This document shows, one piece after another, positions 1 to 9,693 of a stretch of 64,000 nt of DNA. Both the position numbers and the translations under genes were made by a program. The stretch is from Psychrobacter sp. NG254. GTDB lineage: Bacteria > Pseudomonadota > Gammaproteobacteria > Pseudomonadales > Moraxellaceae. The stretch's first letter is position 1. The number at the start of each line of letters is the position of its first letter. The stretch covers positions 186,001 to 250,000 of the forward strand of contig NZ_JADHDA010000005.1 of NCBI RefSeq assembly GCF_015277735.1. Direction: 5' to 3'. Below the pieces are notes generated by a model. It was not told where the DNA came from, did no database searches, and saw nothing but the letters and a program-made list of their open reading frames with translations.

Positions 1-1
1 A

Positions 2-1513
2 ACTGAGTGCCCAAAGCTCGACGAATGGATGTCGACATTGGCACCTGAGCAGCTATCTATTGTATTTGCTCAAGAGTATTTGGACAATCCGCTCTCCGCT
101 TTTGCTCATACATTATTGCGCATTGACTCAAAAGAAAGTGTGGCTGACCCTACCCAAATCCAGCACGCTCATGCACTCAATTATACGGTAGACGGCGATC
201 CAGACGATAGCTTTCCGATATACTCCGTCAAGTCAATGATTGGTGCTTACGGCAGTCTTATTGAGATTGACCCTTATCCAGAAAAGCTGGCAAAGTATCT
301 ACATGATGACGAGCGTGATACGTGGACATATCGATTGAATCTGACCCCAAGTGAGGTGCAGCAGATTATGCGACATGTTTGGGAGACTAAGTCGCTCAAA
401 ATGCCGTATTACTTTACCACAGACAATTGTACCTCTGAGATTCTACGACTTATCGATGTTGTCCGTCCGCAGCAAAGTCTATTAAGCAAATTACCTTATG
501 CCGTCATCCCCTCTGATGTGATTCAGCTATTAAGCAGTAAAAACCTTTTGGCAAGTACTGCTTATACCCCTGCCGATAACACGTTACGTCAAGCTCAGCT
601 GAATGAGATTAAGCAACAGCGTCAGCAGTTGGGTTATCACAATAGCGCCATGCAGACCGTTAGCGAGATAAAGTCTGCACAGCTCAATCCTATATCTAGC
701 CTGTCAGCCGATAGCCAGAGGTTACTTAAGCGTCAAATAAACGTATCGGATAATAATCCAACAGACAGACACCCACTACAGCTAGGGACTATAGGTATAG
801 GGCAGCGCGGTGATAATGACTATATCGATATTGGGGTAAGAGCAGGGTTTCATGATACGCTTGACCACGCTTCAGGGTATCCACAGTTTTTCAACCTAGA
901 AGGTTTGGCTGCGACCCTGCGTCTGTATGACACAGATGATAACAAGCCCAATCAACCAGACAGCGTAGTATTACAGAACCTCACTGTGATTCGTGGTCGC
1001 TCTTTTAACCCTGTCAACTCTGCCAAAAAAGGCAAAACGTGGGGCGCAAGTATCGAAGCGATGCGCGTTAATGATGGTTCGCAAAAAGACGGCACAGACC
1101 ATTTAGTGGGTAGCGTAGGTTATGAGACGGGTTGGTCATGGGCATTTGGTAACCCAAGTCAAGGTACGGGTGAGATGCCATCGCAGCTATGTTATACCCT
1201 TTTGGCAGGCACGGCGCAAGCAGGGCGCGGTATCAATAAAGGGTTTCGCGTAGGTGCAGGTGTCAATGCAGGCTGTCGTTATCAGATTAACAATCAGTTA
1301 CGCGCGCAGGCTGAATTGCAATTGCCATATTGGTATCATGGCAGCAGCGATGCGTCAAATGTGCGCGGGCATTATTGGCAACCGATCTCAAGCCTCGGGC
1401 TGCAATATGATATTGATAAAAAACAAGCACTACGTATCAATGCCAACTATGACTGGCAGGATCGTGTCGATACCAACGATGACATACAGCTGTCTTATAG
1501 ACGCTATTTTTAA
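2..1513 (+). CDS. Lnb/DUF4105-family envelope protein, 5' end missing
   Basis: The reading frame is already open at base 2 (T-E-C-P-K-L-D-E-W), so the first ATG at 29 is internal and the true start and any signal peptide lie outside the window. About 503 residues remain. The early N-P-x-S-x-F-x-H-T-L-L-R-I-D stretch and the later Y-F-T-T-D-N-C-T-S-E-I-L-R block (around residue 145) match what I know of the DUF4105 / Lnb N-terminal periplasmic family. The second half has the alternating pattern of an outer-membrane beta-barrel and ends in aromatic Y-R-R-Y-F. The family is an envelope protein of unsettled role; no enzymatic function is claimed. The next gene begins about 65 bases downstream on the same strand. 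Confidence 0.8.
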   Translation, partial: TECPKLDEWMSTLAPEQLSIVFAQEYLDNPLSAFAHTLLRIDSKESVADPTQIQHAHALNYTVDGDPDDSFPIYSVKSMIGAYGSLIEIDPYPEKLAKYLHDDERDTWTYRLNLTPSEVQQIMRHVWETKSLKMPYYFTTDNCTSEILRLIDVVRPQQSLLSKLPYAVIPSDVIQLLSSKNLLASTAYTPADNTLRQAQLNEIKQQRQQLGYHNSAMQTVSEIKSAQLNPISSLSADSQRLLKRQINVSDNNPTDRHPLQLGTIGIGQRGDNDYIDIGVRAGFHDTLDHASGYPQFFNLEGLAATLRLYDTDDNKPNQPDSVVLQNLTVIRGRSFNPVNSAKKGKTWGASIEAMRVNDGSQKDGTDHLVGSVGYETGWSWAFGNPSQGTGEMPSQLCYTLLAGTAQAGRGINKGFRVGAGVNAGCRYQINNQLRAQAELQLPYWYHGSSDASNVRGHYWQPISSLGLQYDIDKKQALRINANYDWQDRVDTNDDIQLSYRRYF

Positions 1514-1578
1514 GCACATCACTTGTAGATTTGGGTGTTTTTCGGCGTTGTAGCAATTGTATTAAAGGAAAGAGCTTT

Positions 1579-2427
1579 ATGAGTATGCAAAATTTACTGG
1601 TTATTGGCCAAGGGGATATCGGCCTGCCACTCACCAATAAGCTGGCCTCTGAAGGTTATGATGTGACGGGACTTGCTCGTAGTGAGCGCCATCAGTATGA
1701 GTTAGTAAACGACGCTAACTTCCTACAAGCGGATGCGTTAACTTTGACAGCAGAGCAGCTGCAACCGTTTACTCATATTGCCATTATCGTGACGCCTGAT
1801 GAGTATTCGACCAGCGGTTATCACAACAGTTATCTAGCCATTAGCCAGCATTTGGCAACGCTTGCTCCACAGCTCACCAAACTTGAGCGTGTGGTATTCA
1901 TTTCTTCTACTGGTGTTTACGGTCAGGACAATGGTGAGTGGATTGATGAGCATGCTGCACCTGTGACACCTGCACGCGCTGCGTCAAAGGTCATATTACA
2001 AGCAGAACAAGCATTGCAACAAGGCTTTGGCAAAAAAGCCATTATCATTCGTCCGAGCGGCATTTATGGGCGCGAGCGTCTGATGCAATTACGCAAAGCC
2101 CGCGAGCCACAAAAAGAACCAGTGGCAGCTAGCCACTGGAGCAATCGTATTATGGATCGTGATTTGGTGACGATTATTGCCAATGTTCTGACCACAGAGA
2201 CACCCAAGCCTCTTTATATCGCGACAGATTATCGACCGGTTACCACGCTTGAGCTTGGTGTTTGGCTCAGTGAGCAAGTAGGTGAAGTGCCGCCCGCTAT
2301 TGATGATAAAAAAACCTCAGTGACAGGAAAACGCTTACACAGCAATATTCCGTTAGCTTGGCTTGATTATGCTGATTGGCAAACAGGATATCGTGATATT
2401 TTGGATTATCAGGCTTCGGGTCATTAA
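1579..2427 (+). CDS. NAD(P)-dependent epimerase/SDR-like protein (YeeZ type)
   Basis: A 282-residue protein starting M-S-M-Q-N-L-L-V-I-G-Q-G-D-I-G, a Rossmann nucleotide-binding loop right at the N-terminus. A later segment F-I-S-S-T-G-V-Y-G-Q-D (about residue 112) is the substrate/catalytic strand of extended short-chain dehydrogenases, and R-P-S-G-I-Y-G-R-E-R follows near residue 155. I chose ATG 1579 because AAAGGAAAGAG sits just upstream; the frame stays open back to 1531 but without a ribosome site. The family resembles E. coli YeeZ, whose substrate is unknown. The 3' end, including the stop codon, lies in an imperfect 15-bp tandem repeat (2417-2491). Confidence 0.8.
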   Translation: MSMQNLLVIGQGDIGLPLTNKLASEGYDVTGLARSERHQYELVNDANFLQADALTLTAEQLQPFTHIAIIVTPDEYSTSGYHNSYLAISQHLATLAPQLTKLERVVFISSTGVYGQDNGEWIDEHAAPVTPARAASKVILQAEQALQQGFGKKAIIIRPSGIYGRERLMQLRKAREPQKEPVAASHWSNRIMDRDLVTIIANVLTTETPKPLYIATDYRPVTTLELGVWLSEQVGEVPPAIDDKKTSVTGKRLHSNIPLAWLDYADWQTGYRDILDYQASGH

Positions 2428-2491
2428 AAACCGGGTCATCAAAGTCCGGATCATTAAGCCGTAGCTTATCAAAATTAGAATCATTAACAGC
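2417..2491 (+). repeat. Imperfect 15-bp tandem repeat, about 5 units
   Basis: Units begin at 2417, 2432, 2447, 2462 and 2477. The first three are CGGGTCATTAAAAAC, CGGGTCATCAAAGTC and CGGATCATTAAGCCG; the last two are more decayed but keep the T-C/T-A-T-Y-A-A core. The stop codon of the epimerase-like gene (2425-2427) is in the first unit. The period equals five codons. Confidence 0.7.
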
Positions 2492-2559
2492 AAGATGGCT
2501 GTTTGGTTTGATCGCTCTCATTCGTTTTATGTTTTATCGTAACCGCTTCTGGAGATTTC

Positions 2560-3582
2560 ATGACTCAGCCTTCAACTTCTGATGACCACCTATCTAATAC
2601 CAAGCAGGTAGCAGAAGGCGATGACAATGCAGAAGGTCAGGGCATACATAAGACTGAAAAATCCTCTGCCTTGCCCGTTAGTCAACAGCCTGCGATTGTA
2701 CATCCTAATTTTGATCCAATGCAGTCACCCCTTGACCCTGCACGGTCATTGAGTGATATTCCAGAGCCTGCTCGGCGCTTGAACGGTCAATTACAGCGAC
2801 TTTATGGTCACTCCTCGCGCTTTTATCAGCCTACTGAAGCCAGCTCGTCGAAATGGTCACTGATGGCATCAGATACTTTGGGTGAGCACTTGTCACTTCT
2901 CAGCGCTGCACAGTTAATTGAACTACCCGATAGCTTTTATCAGACGCATAGTGAGCCGCCCTTATTGTCTCCTTTAGCGGATATGATATTGTTAGATATG
3001 TCGGACATTCAGCAAGCCATTCGTGCCTATCCACAACTGAGCCGTTATGGATTTGATGCGATTGATCATCCAGCTGCTATCGAGCCTAGCAATGATAAGG
3101 CTGCGCATAAAAGTGCGAATGAATCGGCAGCGTCTTTGCAAGTATTGACTAAGCGTTATAATCCTGACGAACTACTCAGCAGTGTCTACGCTGATGACTG
3201 GCAAGTGACGTTACAACCGCAGCAATTTGAGACCGGTGAGGGCAGTTTGGCGACAGATATTTTGGCTTGTAGTGTGGCTGTCCATGCGCTAAAGCAATGT
3301 AGTACTCGCAAAAGTATCAATCATAGTTATAGTGCCACCCAAATCTGTCAACATATACGCAGCTATTTGCTCAGTCAGATTGTTCGTGAGCCGAGTCAAC
3401 GCCATGCTTATCGTCAAATACGTATCTTTAGCGGCCACGTCATTGTGGCGGCTTATCATCTAGGCTGGCAAATTCAGCAGCGAGCCGATGGTCAGAGCTA
3501 TTTTAATCTCTCATCACGCAGTGGTTTATTGACTCGCTATGCCAATATGCAAGAGTACGATATCAATGGCTGGTTGAGTTAA
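2560..3582 (+). CDS. Hypothetical protein, 340 aa
   Basis: I do not recognise this protein. It starts at an ATG behind TCTGGAGA, and begins with about 75 hydrophilic, Ser/Asp/Gln-rich residues likely to be disordered. From about residue 75 it is a soluble, leucine- and tyrosine-rich alpha/beta protein with no signal peptide and no membrane segment. No catalytic motif or metal ligand set stands out. It sits between the epimerase-like gene and pyrE on the same strand, with 132 and 77 bases of spacing, so cotranscription is possible but gives no functional clue. It may be restricted to Psychrobacter and relatives. Confidence 0.75.
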   Translation: MTQPSTSDDHLSNTKQVAEGDDNAEGQGIHKTEKSSALPVSQQPAIVHPNFDPMQSPLDPARSLSDIPEPARRLNGQLQRLYGHSSRFYQPTEASSSKWSLMASDTLGEHLSLLSAAQLIELPDSFYQTHSEPPLLSPLADMILLDMSDIQQAIRAYPQLSRYGFDAIDHPAAIEPSNDKAAHKSANESAASLQVLTKRYNPDELLSSVYADDWQVTLQPQQFETGEGSLATDILACSVAVHALKQCSTRKSINHSYSATQICQHIRSYLLSQIVREPSQRHAYRQIRIFSGHVIVAAYHLGWQIQQRADGQSYFNLSSRSGLLTRYANMQEYDINGWLS

Positions 3583-3659
3583 TGATTGGTCAAGTGGATC
3601 AATAATACGTACAATAACGCAAATTTTCTGCCCCTCTTTTTGCCGATAGGAATGTCATC

Positions 3660-4364
3660 ATGTCTCAAGTACAACGCGCTCAAGATTCATCATTTTCATC
3701 TCATCAGTTCATTCAACTGGCCTTAGACAATCAAGTGCTCAAATTTGGCGAATTCGTCCTAAAGTCTGGTCGAATCAGTCCGTACTTTTTTAATGCAGGG
3801 CTGCTTGCGACAGGTGAAATGCTATCGTTGCTCGCACGCGGTTATGCAGATGCCTTAGCTGAACAAATGGCAGCCGCAAATGATGGTGCTGATCAGCAAG
3901 AGCTGGTTATATTTGGTGCCGCTTATAAAGGTATTCCGTTTGTGGCAGCGACGGCGCAGGCGTTATGGCATCACCACGGTATCAATGCTCAATGGGGCTA
4001 TAACCGTAAAGAAGCCAAAACCCATGGTGAAGGCGGCAATTTGGTCGGCACTGATGTGAGTGGCAAGGCAGTATGGGTACTAGATGATGTCATCACCGCT
4101 GGTACAGCCATGCGTGAAGTGGTGGAGATTTTAGAGCAAGCAGGTGCCAGTGTGGCAGGTATTATCGTGGCGCTTGATCGCAAGGAAAAAGGCCAAGCAG
4201 AGCACTCTGCTATTCAAGAGCTTGCGTCGACACTACAAGTACCTGTACGTGCGCTGGTCGATATCGATGATTTGATCAGCTATTTGGCAGAGCAAGATAG
4301 CCAGTATAAAGATGCGACTCAGCTGGCCAAGATGCAGCATTACCGTGAACAATATGGCGTATAG
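3660..4364 (+). CDS. pyrE: Orotate phosphoribosyltransferase
   Basis: Joins orotate to PRPP to make orotidine 5'-phosphate, the fifth step of de novo pyrimidine synthesis, in the cytosol. The 234-residue length suits the family. The PRPP-binding signature V-L-D-D-V-I-T-A-G-T-A is at about residues 139-150, preceded by the flexible-loop region around Y-N-R-K-E-A-K-T-H-G-E-G-G (about 117-129) that carries the catalytic lysine and closing loop. F-K-S-G/L-K-S-G-R-I-S-P-Y-F-F-N is at about 35-47. The ATG at 3660 is preceded by GATAGGA. gshB follows 69 bases later in the same direction. Confidence 0.96.
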   Translation: MSQVQRAQDSSFSSHQFIQLALDNQVLKFGEFVLKSGRISPYFFNAGLLATGEMLSLLARGYADALAEQMAAANDGADQQELVIFGAAYKGIPFVAATAQALWHHHGINAQWGYNRKEAKTHGEGGNLVGTDVSGKAVWVLDDVITAGTAMREVVEILEQAGASVAGIIVALDRKEKGQAEHSAIQELASTLQVPVRALVDIDDLISYLAEQDSQYKDATQLAKMQHYREQYGV

Positions 4365-4433
4365 TTGCGCACTAAATTTTCATACCGCATGAGTTTGTTC
4401 TATATTAATAAAATAACATAAGTGAGCTTTATT

Positions 4434-5396
4434 ATGAGCCAAGAAAAATCATTAAAAATACTCGTCATCATGGATCCTATCGAGCGCGTCAATTATAAAA
4501 AAGACACTAGCCTCGCCATGATGTGGGCCGCTCAAGATCGTGGGCATCAGCTTGGCTATTGTCAGATTCATGACTTATGGTTGAACCGTGGTCAGTTGAT
4601 GATTGATAGTCAGCCGCTCACGGTTCAGCGTGATCCAGCAGATTTTTATACGTTGGGTGATAAAGTCACTGGTCCAGCCAGCGAATATGACGTGATTTTA
4701 ATGCGTAAAGATCCTCCTTTTGATATGCGCTTTATTTATGCCACTTATATGCTTGACCATGCAAAGGCAGCAGGCGTACTGGTGGTCAATGACCCACAAG
4801 CGATCCGTGACTGTAATGAGAAGCTATTTGCGACATGGTTTAGCGAGTATATGAGCCCGACGATTGTGACTAGCAAACAGGCACATATCCGTCAATTTAT
4901 CGCTGAGCAACAAGACGTGATCGTCAAGCCATTAGACGGTATGGGCGGTACGGGTATTTTTCGTTTGACCGCTGACAGCCCAAATATTGGGGTGACACTA
5001 GAAGTATTGACTGAGCTTGAGACTTTGCCAATCATGGCGCAGCGTTACCTGCCAGAGATTAAAGAAGGCGATAAGCGTGTATTAATCGTTGATGGCACCG
5101 TGGTAGATTATAGCTTGGCCCGCATTCCAACCAAAGGTGAGACCCGTGGCAATCTGGCGGCTGGCGGTAGCGGCGTGGCCATGGCATTGACTGATATTGA
5201 GAGTCAAGTAGCAGAAGTAGTGGCACCGATTGTCAAAGAAAAAGGCCTCATGTTCGTAGGTCTAGATTTAATCGGTGGCCGCATCACTGAGATCAATGTC
5301 ACCAGTCCGACCTGTGTACGTGAGATTGATGATCAATGTGGTACAGATATCGCGACAGATTTTATCATCGCGATTGAGTCCAAATTTTCGGCATAA
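4434..5396 (+). CDS. gshB: Glutathione synthetase
   Basis: ATP-dependent ligation of glycine to gamma-glutamylcysteine, the second step of glutathione synthesis. The 320-residue protein has the prokaryotic GshB N-terminal domain (K-I-L-V-I-M-D-P-I near the start), the ATP-grasp glycine-rich loop K-P-L-D-G-M-G-G-T-G (about residue 164) and the C-terminal E-I-N-V-T-S-P-T-C metal/ATP segment. The frame is also open from a GTG at 4422, but ATG 4434 has the AGTGAG element at the right distance and gives the family's usual length and N-terminus, so I prefer it. Confidence 0.96.
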   Translation: MSQEKSLKILVIMDPIERVNYKKDTSLAMMWAAQDRGHQLGYCQIHDLWLNRGQLMIDSQPLTVQRDPADFYTLGDKVTGPASEYDVILMRKDPPFDMRFIYATYMLDHAKAAGVLVVNDPQAIRDCNEKLFATWFSEYMSPTIVTSKQAHIRQFIAEQQDVIVKPLDGMGGTGIFRLTADSPNIGVTLEVLTELETLPIMAQRYLPEIKEGDKRVLIVDGTVVDYSLARIPTKGETRGNLAAGGSGVAMALTDIESQVAEVVAPIVKEKGLMFVGLDLIGGRITEINVTSPTCVREIDDQCGTDIATDFIIAIESKFSA

Positions 5397-5687
5397 AGAT
5401 GGCTATGTTTATCCGTATTTTGACGAGGTGAACCAGCTGTTTTAAGATATCGTTAACCAGGGCACTGTTTTATGTACCATCAGTGCCGCACAAGACCAAG
5501 TCGTGACTAAATCCAGATCAAGTACGGCTTGGAAATTTGTGCCTTTCGCTGCATAAAGTACTGTATATAAGACAATGATTTACTCTATACTATGCGGACT
5601 TTTGCCGTGTCATTATTTTTCATCAGTGGCATCATAGCGGTAGGATAAACCTTTCATACCAATAAAATAAAAGATAGGCAGGCGTTC

Positions 5688-6773
5688 ATGAAAACACCGC
5701 ATATATTGATGATGGCAGCTGGTACGGGCGGGCATGTTTTTCCAGCGCTTGCCGTGAGCGACGAGCTGACCCAACGCGGTGCGGTCATCCATTGGTTAGG
5801 AACGCCAAATGGTATGGAGAACGGTCTGGTTGAGCCGACTGGCTATTCTTTTCATGCTATTAATATGCAGGGGCTGCGTGGTAAAGGGGTAGGGCGATTA
5901 TTGAAGCTGCCTGTGACTTTGCTATCAGCGACGATGGCTGCCGTGAAGGTGATTCGTAGCAATCAGATTGATGTGGTCGTCGGGTTCGGTGGCTATGTGT
6001 CTGCGCCTGGTGGTATCGCTGCCCGTCTGACCAATAGACCATTGATTATCCATGAACAAAACGCCATCGCTGGTATGAGCAACTGCTATTTATCCAAGCT
6101 CTCTACCAAGACACTACAAGCGTTTGAGAATACTTTTGCCAATAGCGCGCAAGATGCCAAGCTTGAGACCGTGGGTAATCCTGTGCGTAATGCTATCACT
6201 GGTGTCGCAGCGCCAACGGTACGCTATGATTTGAATGATCGCTCACCGCTGAAGCTGCTAGTAGTGGGCGGATCACTTGGCGCTCAAGTGTTGAATGACA
6301 CTGTGCCAAAAGCATTGGCCTTACTCGATCAGCCATTTGAAGTCATGCACCAGTGTGGCCGCAATAATGAAGTCGCGACCCAAGCGGCTTATGGCGAACA
6401 GACTTTAGATAACCATCAGTTCACCGTGCAGCCGTTTATCAATGATATGGCGGCAGCTTATAATTGGGCAGATATCATCGTTTGCCGCGCAGGTGCATTG
6501 ACAGTGACCGAAATTCAAAATGTCGGCATTGCCGCTATTTTTGTACCGCTACCGCATGCAGTGGATGACCATCAAACGGCCAATGCACGCACATTGACGT
6601 CACATGATGCCGCCATATTGTTACCGCAGTCTGAGCTGACAGCCCAGCGTTTAAGTGATGAGCTTAGAGTGCTTGATCGAGAAAAGTGCCTAGCGATGGC
6701 TAAAAAAGGCCACGCCCTTGCCAACCGCAGTGCGAGTAAGCAAGTTGCTGATATTATTTGGCAGGCGCTGTAG
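5688..6773 (+). CDS. murG: UDP-GlcNAc transferase forming lipid II (MurG)
   Basis: Transfers N-acetylglucosamine from UDP-GlcNAc to lipid I at the inner face of the cytoplasmic membrane. The 361 residues show the N-terminal G-G-T-G-G-H-V-F-P-A-L-A loop (about 12-22), H-E-Q-N-A-I-A-G-M-S-N (about 122-132), the second-domain loop G-G-S-L-G-A-Q (about 195) and A-G-A-L-T-V-T-E near residue 267, all typical of GT28 MurG. It opens the dcw block in this window; the usual upstream mraY-murD-ftsW genes are absent, with gshB and pyrE in their place. The 291 bases before it contain no gene. Confidence 0.97.
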   Translation: MKTPHILMMAAGTGGHVFPALAVSDELTQRGAVIHWLGTPNGMENGLVEPTGYSFHAINMQGLRGKGVGRLLKLPVTLLSATMAAVKVIRSNQIDVVVGFGGYVSAPGGIAARLTNRPLIIHEQNAIAGMSNCYLSKLSTKTLQAFENTFANSAQDAKLETVGNPVRNAITGVAAPTVRYDLNDRSPLKLLVVGGSLGAQVLNDTVPKALALLDQPFEVMHQCGRNNEVATQAAYGEQTLDNHQFTVQPFINDMAAAYNWADIIVCRAGALTVTEIQNVGIAAIFVPLPHAVDDHQTANARTLTSHDAAILLPQSELTAQRLSDELRVLDREKCLAMAKKGHALANRSASKQVADIIWQAL

Positions 6774-6858
6774 TCTTTACGGTTACTGCCGCTCGTTTTT
6801 ATTCATCAAATTTTACTGTCTTTTAATTTTTATTGACCTCTAATAAAGAGAAATTCTT

Positions 6859-8298
6859 ATGCCTAATTCTGCAAAAGCTCTACCTAAGCGTTTAATTGAA
6901 ATACCAGAGATGCGCCGTATTCAGCATTTGCATTTTGTTGGTATTGGCGGTTCAGGCATGTGCGGTATTGCGGAAGTGATGAACAATCAAGGCTATCAAG
7001 TCAGTGGTTCTGACATCGCAGAAAGTCTGGTGACTAAGCGTCTACAGCAGATTGGCATCGAGATATCGATCGGTCATGACTCTAAAAACATCGCCAATGC
7101 TGACGTTATCGTTGTATCCTCAGCGATTGATCGCAGTAACCCTGAAGTTAAAGCGGCGCTTGAAGCTCGCCTGCCAGTGGTACGCCGTGCCGATATGCTT
7201 GGTGAATTGATGCGCTATCGTCATGGTATTGCGGTTGCGGGTGCGCATGGCAAGACGACGACCACCAGTTTGCTCACCACGATGATGGCAGAAGGACAAT
7301 TAGATCCAACGTATGTGATCGGCGGTAAGCTAAACGCGTCTGGTAAAAACGCGGCACTCGGCAGTAGCCGGTTCTTGGTAGCAGAAGCAGATGAGTCTGA
7401 TGCGTCATTCTTGTCTTTACATCCGATGGCCGCGATTGTGACCAATATCGATCAAGACCATATGGAGACCTATGAGAATAGCTTTGATAAATTAAAAGCC
7501 GCCTACATTCAGTTTCTGCAAAATATGCCGTTTTATGGTCTAGCAGTGGTATGCGGTGATGATCCAGAATTGTATGCGATGATTGATGATATTGGTCGTC
7601 CCGTGCTGACCTTTGGTCTTGAGCCTTTTAACGATGTACAAGCCATCGATTTGGTCACCGAAGGCACTAAAACCCACTTTACAGTATTGCGCCGTGACCG
7701 TGAGCCATTACGTCTGACATTGAACATTCCTGGTACGCATAATGTTTATAACGCTCTTGCTGCCATCACGATGGCGACCGATGAAGGCGTTGATGATGCA
7801 GCGATTGAGCGTGCCCTGCAAAAATTTGAAGGCGTGGGCCGTCGTTTTGAGCAGCATGCTTCTGTCGATATCGATGATGGTAATGTCTTATTGATTGATG
7901 ATTATGGTCATCATCCAAAAGAAGTCGATGCGACCATTAAAGCCGCTCGCCAAAGCTTCCCTGATCGCCGCCTAGTGATGTTATTCCAGCCGCATCGTTA
8001 TAGCCGTACCCGTGATTGCTATGATGATTTTGTGGAGGTGCTATCAAGTGTTGATGAGCTACTACTATTGGATGTGTATTCAGCAGGTGAGAGTCCAATC
8101 ACAGGGGCTGATACTAAGTCGCTAGCACGCAGTATTCGTTTGCGCGGTGAAGTGGAGCCGACCATTATTGACAAAGACAATCTTGCACCTGTCATGCAGC
8201 GCTTACTGAAAGCCAATGACATGTTGATTACCCAAGGCGCTGGTAATGTGGGACAGATTGCGGTCGATTTGGCTGCCAATAACCTTTATATTAAGTAA
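6859..8298 (+). CDS. murC: UDP-N-acetylmuramate--L-alanine ligase
   Basis: Adds L-alanine to UDP-MurNAc, the first amino-acid step of the peptidoglycan stem peptide. A 479-residue Mur ligase with the N-terminal Rossmann loop [10 protein letters not shown] (about 29-38), ATP loop G-A-H-G-K-T-T-T-T (about 128-136), the E-A-D-E-S-D-A-S-F acidic block (about 175-185) and C-terminal D-D-Y-G-H-H-P and F-Q-P-H-R-Y-S-R-T segments diagnostic of MurC. It lies 85 bases after murG and 41 before ddl, in the standard order. Confidence 0.97.
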   Translation: MPNSAKALPKRLIEIPEMRRIQHLHFVGIGGSGMCGIAEVMNNQGYQVSGSDIAESLVTKRLQQIGIEISIGHDSKNIANADVIVVSSAIDRSNPEVKAALEARLPVVRRADMLGELMRYRHGIAVAGAHGKTTTTSLLTTMMAEGQLDPTYVIGGKLNASGKNAALGSSRFLVAEADESDASFLSLHPMAAIVTNIDQDHMETYENSFDKLKAAYIQFLQNMPFYGLAVVCGDDPELYAMIDDIGRPVLTFGLEPFNDVQAIDLVTEGTKTHFTVLRRDREPLRLTLNIPGTHNVYNALAAITMATDEGVDDAAIERALQKFEGVGRRFEQHASVDIDDGNVLLIDDYGHHPKEVDATIKAARQSFPDRRLVMLFQPHRYSRTRDCYDDFVEVLSSVDELLLLDVYSAGESPITGADTKSLARSIRLRGEVEPTIIDKDNLAPVMQRLLKANDMLITQGAGNVGQIAVDLAANNLYIK

Positions 8299-8339
8299 AA
8301 TAACAATACTAAATGGGCTAAAACTCAGGGACTACCTTC

Positions 8340-9335
8340 ATGACGACCAATAATAAAGACAACATAAGCACTCAGGACGCCGCTATTAGTGATGTGTCTG
8401 TAGACACTGCAACCATTCACACGAAAGATGCCAGTCAGTTTGGCAAAGTAGCGGTCATCTATGGCGGCACCAGCAATGAGCGTAGTGTCTCTCTAGACAG
8501 TGGTGCTGCTGTGTTGCAAGCACTACAAAATCAGGGCGTCGACGCCACGCATTTTGACCCAAAGCATCAAGATATTACTGAGTTACGTGAGTATGATCGC
8601 GTGTTTAATGTCTTGCATGGTCGCGGCGGCGAAGACGGTTTATTACAAGGTGTGCTGCAGTGGTTTGATATCCCGCAAACAGGCTCAGGTATTTTGGCAT
8701 CGGCGCTGGGTATGGATAAAGTACGCACCAAGCAGCTATGGCAAGGTTGCGGCTTGGCCACCGCACCATTTTCATTATTGACCGCTGAGACCGATTGGCA
8801 GCAAGTCGTGAATACATTAGGATTGCCGCTGATTATTAAGCCCGTTCATGAAGGCTCAAGCATTGGTATGACCAAGGTCAATACGCTTGATGAATTGCCA
8901 GCAGCCTATGCTACTGCTGTAGAGTGCGGTGATGCAGTGATGGCTGAGCGCTGGATTACTGGCCGTGAGTTTACGATTGTCATCATTGACGACGAAGCCT
9001 ATCCTATCATTCGCCTTGAGCCTGCTGATATTACCAACTTCTATGATTTTGAGGCCAAGTATAATCGTAATGATACCAGCTACTATATTCCTTGTGGATT
9101 GAGTGCTGCTGAAGAGACGCATCTACAAGAATTGAGTCTGGCAGCCTTTCGTGCCGTCGATGCAAAAGGCTGGGGCCGTATCGATGCCATGCAAGATGAA
9201 GCAGGCAATTTTTGGTTGCTTGAAATCAATACCGTACCAGGTATGACCAGTCATAGTTTGGTACCGATGGCCGCAAAAGCGAAAGGAATGGACTTTGATT
9301 CATTGTGCTGGCACATACTAGCACAGACGTTGTAG
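8340..9335 (+). CDS. ddl: D-alanine--D-alanine ligase
   Basis: Joins two D-alanines for the stem peptide terminus. A 331-residue ATP-grasp enzyme: G-G-T-S-N-E-R-S-V-S-L-D-S-G near residue 42, L-H-G-R-G-G-E-D-G (about 94), K-P-V-H-E-G-S-S-I-G-M (about 167) and the C-terminal E-I-N-T-V-P-G-M-T-S-H-S. The first ~35 residues are a hydrophilic extension before the core starts at K-V-A-V-I-Y-G; the AGGGA before ATG 8340 supports this start. It is followed by a 358-base gap before ftsQ, longer than in most dcw clusters. Confidence 0.96.
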   Translation: MTTNNKDNISTQDAAISDVSVDTATIHTKDASQFGKVAVIYGGTSNERSVSLDSGAAVLQALQNQGVDATHFDPKHQDITELREYDRVFNVLHGRGGEDGLLQGVLQWFDIPQTGSGILASALGMDKVRTKQLWQGCGLATAPFSLLTAETDWQQVVNTLGLPLIIKPVHEGSSIGMTKVNTLDELPAAYATAVECGDAVMAERWITGREFTIVIIDDEAYPIIRLEPADITNFYDFEAKYNRNDTSYYIPCGLSAAEETHLQELSLAAFRAVDAKGWGRIDAMQDEAGNFWLLEINTVPGMTSHSLVPMAAKAKGMDFDSLCWHILAQTL

Positions 9336-9693
9336 CCCGCTATTAAGGCTATTGAATGTATCACTAGAGCTGCTATAGCACAACTTCATGTAAACTTGTG
9401 TAAATTCCTTGCTCCTAGTAGGTGTTAGGCTATTGTTTAATCATAAAATACGTTAATATTGTAATAATAGGTCTGTTTCAGTAATATTTATGTTTTTTTA
9501 TGAATATTCATGATAAGTGATTCATAAATTAAGAAAAATGTTACGTTTAAATGAGACGAATCGCTGCATATACATAGTTTTCTTGACAGACTTTGATAAT
9601 ATAGCGAATTACCAAGCATCTGCAAAACATATGCAGAGAGACATCAATAAATAGCATGATCAGTTTTATGCAAATATAGGGACACAGGTCGTT
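9336..9693. other. Non-coding gap between ddl and ftsQ
   Basis: AT-rich, without an ORF I would defend, RNA gene or clear terminator. TTGACA at 9583 lies too close to the following TAATAT (8-base spacing) to be a convincing promoter pair. The length suggests ftsQ has its own promoter here. Confidence 0.5.

Noticed and set aside
9583..9599. TTGACA...TAATAT as an ftsQ promoter
   Set aside because: The hexamers are only 8 bases apart; not a usable sigma-70 spacing.
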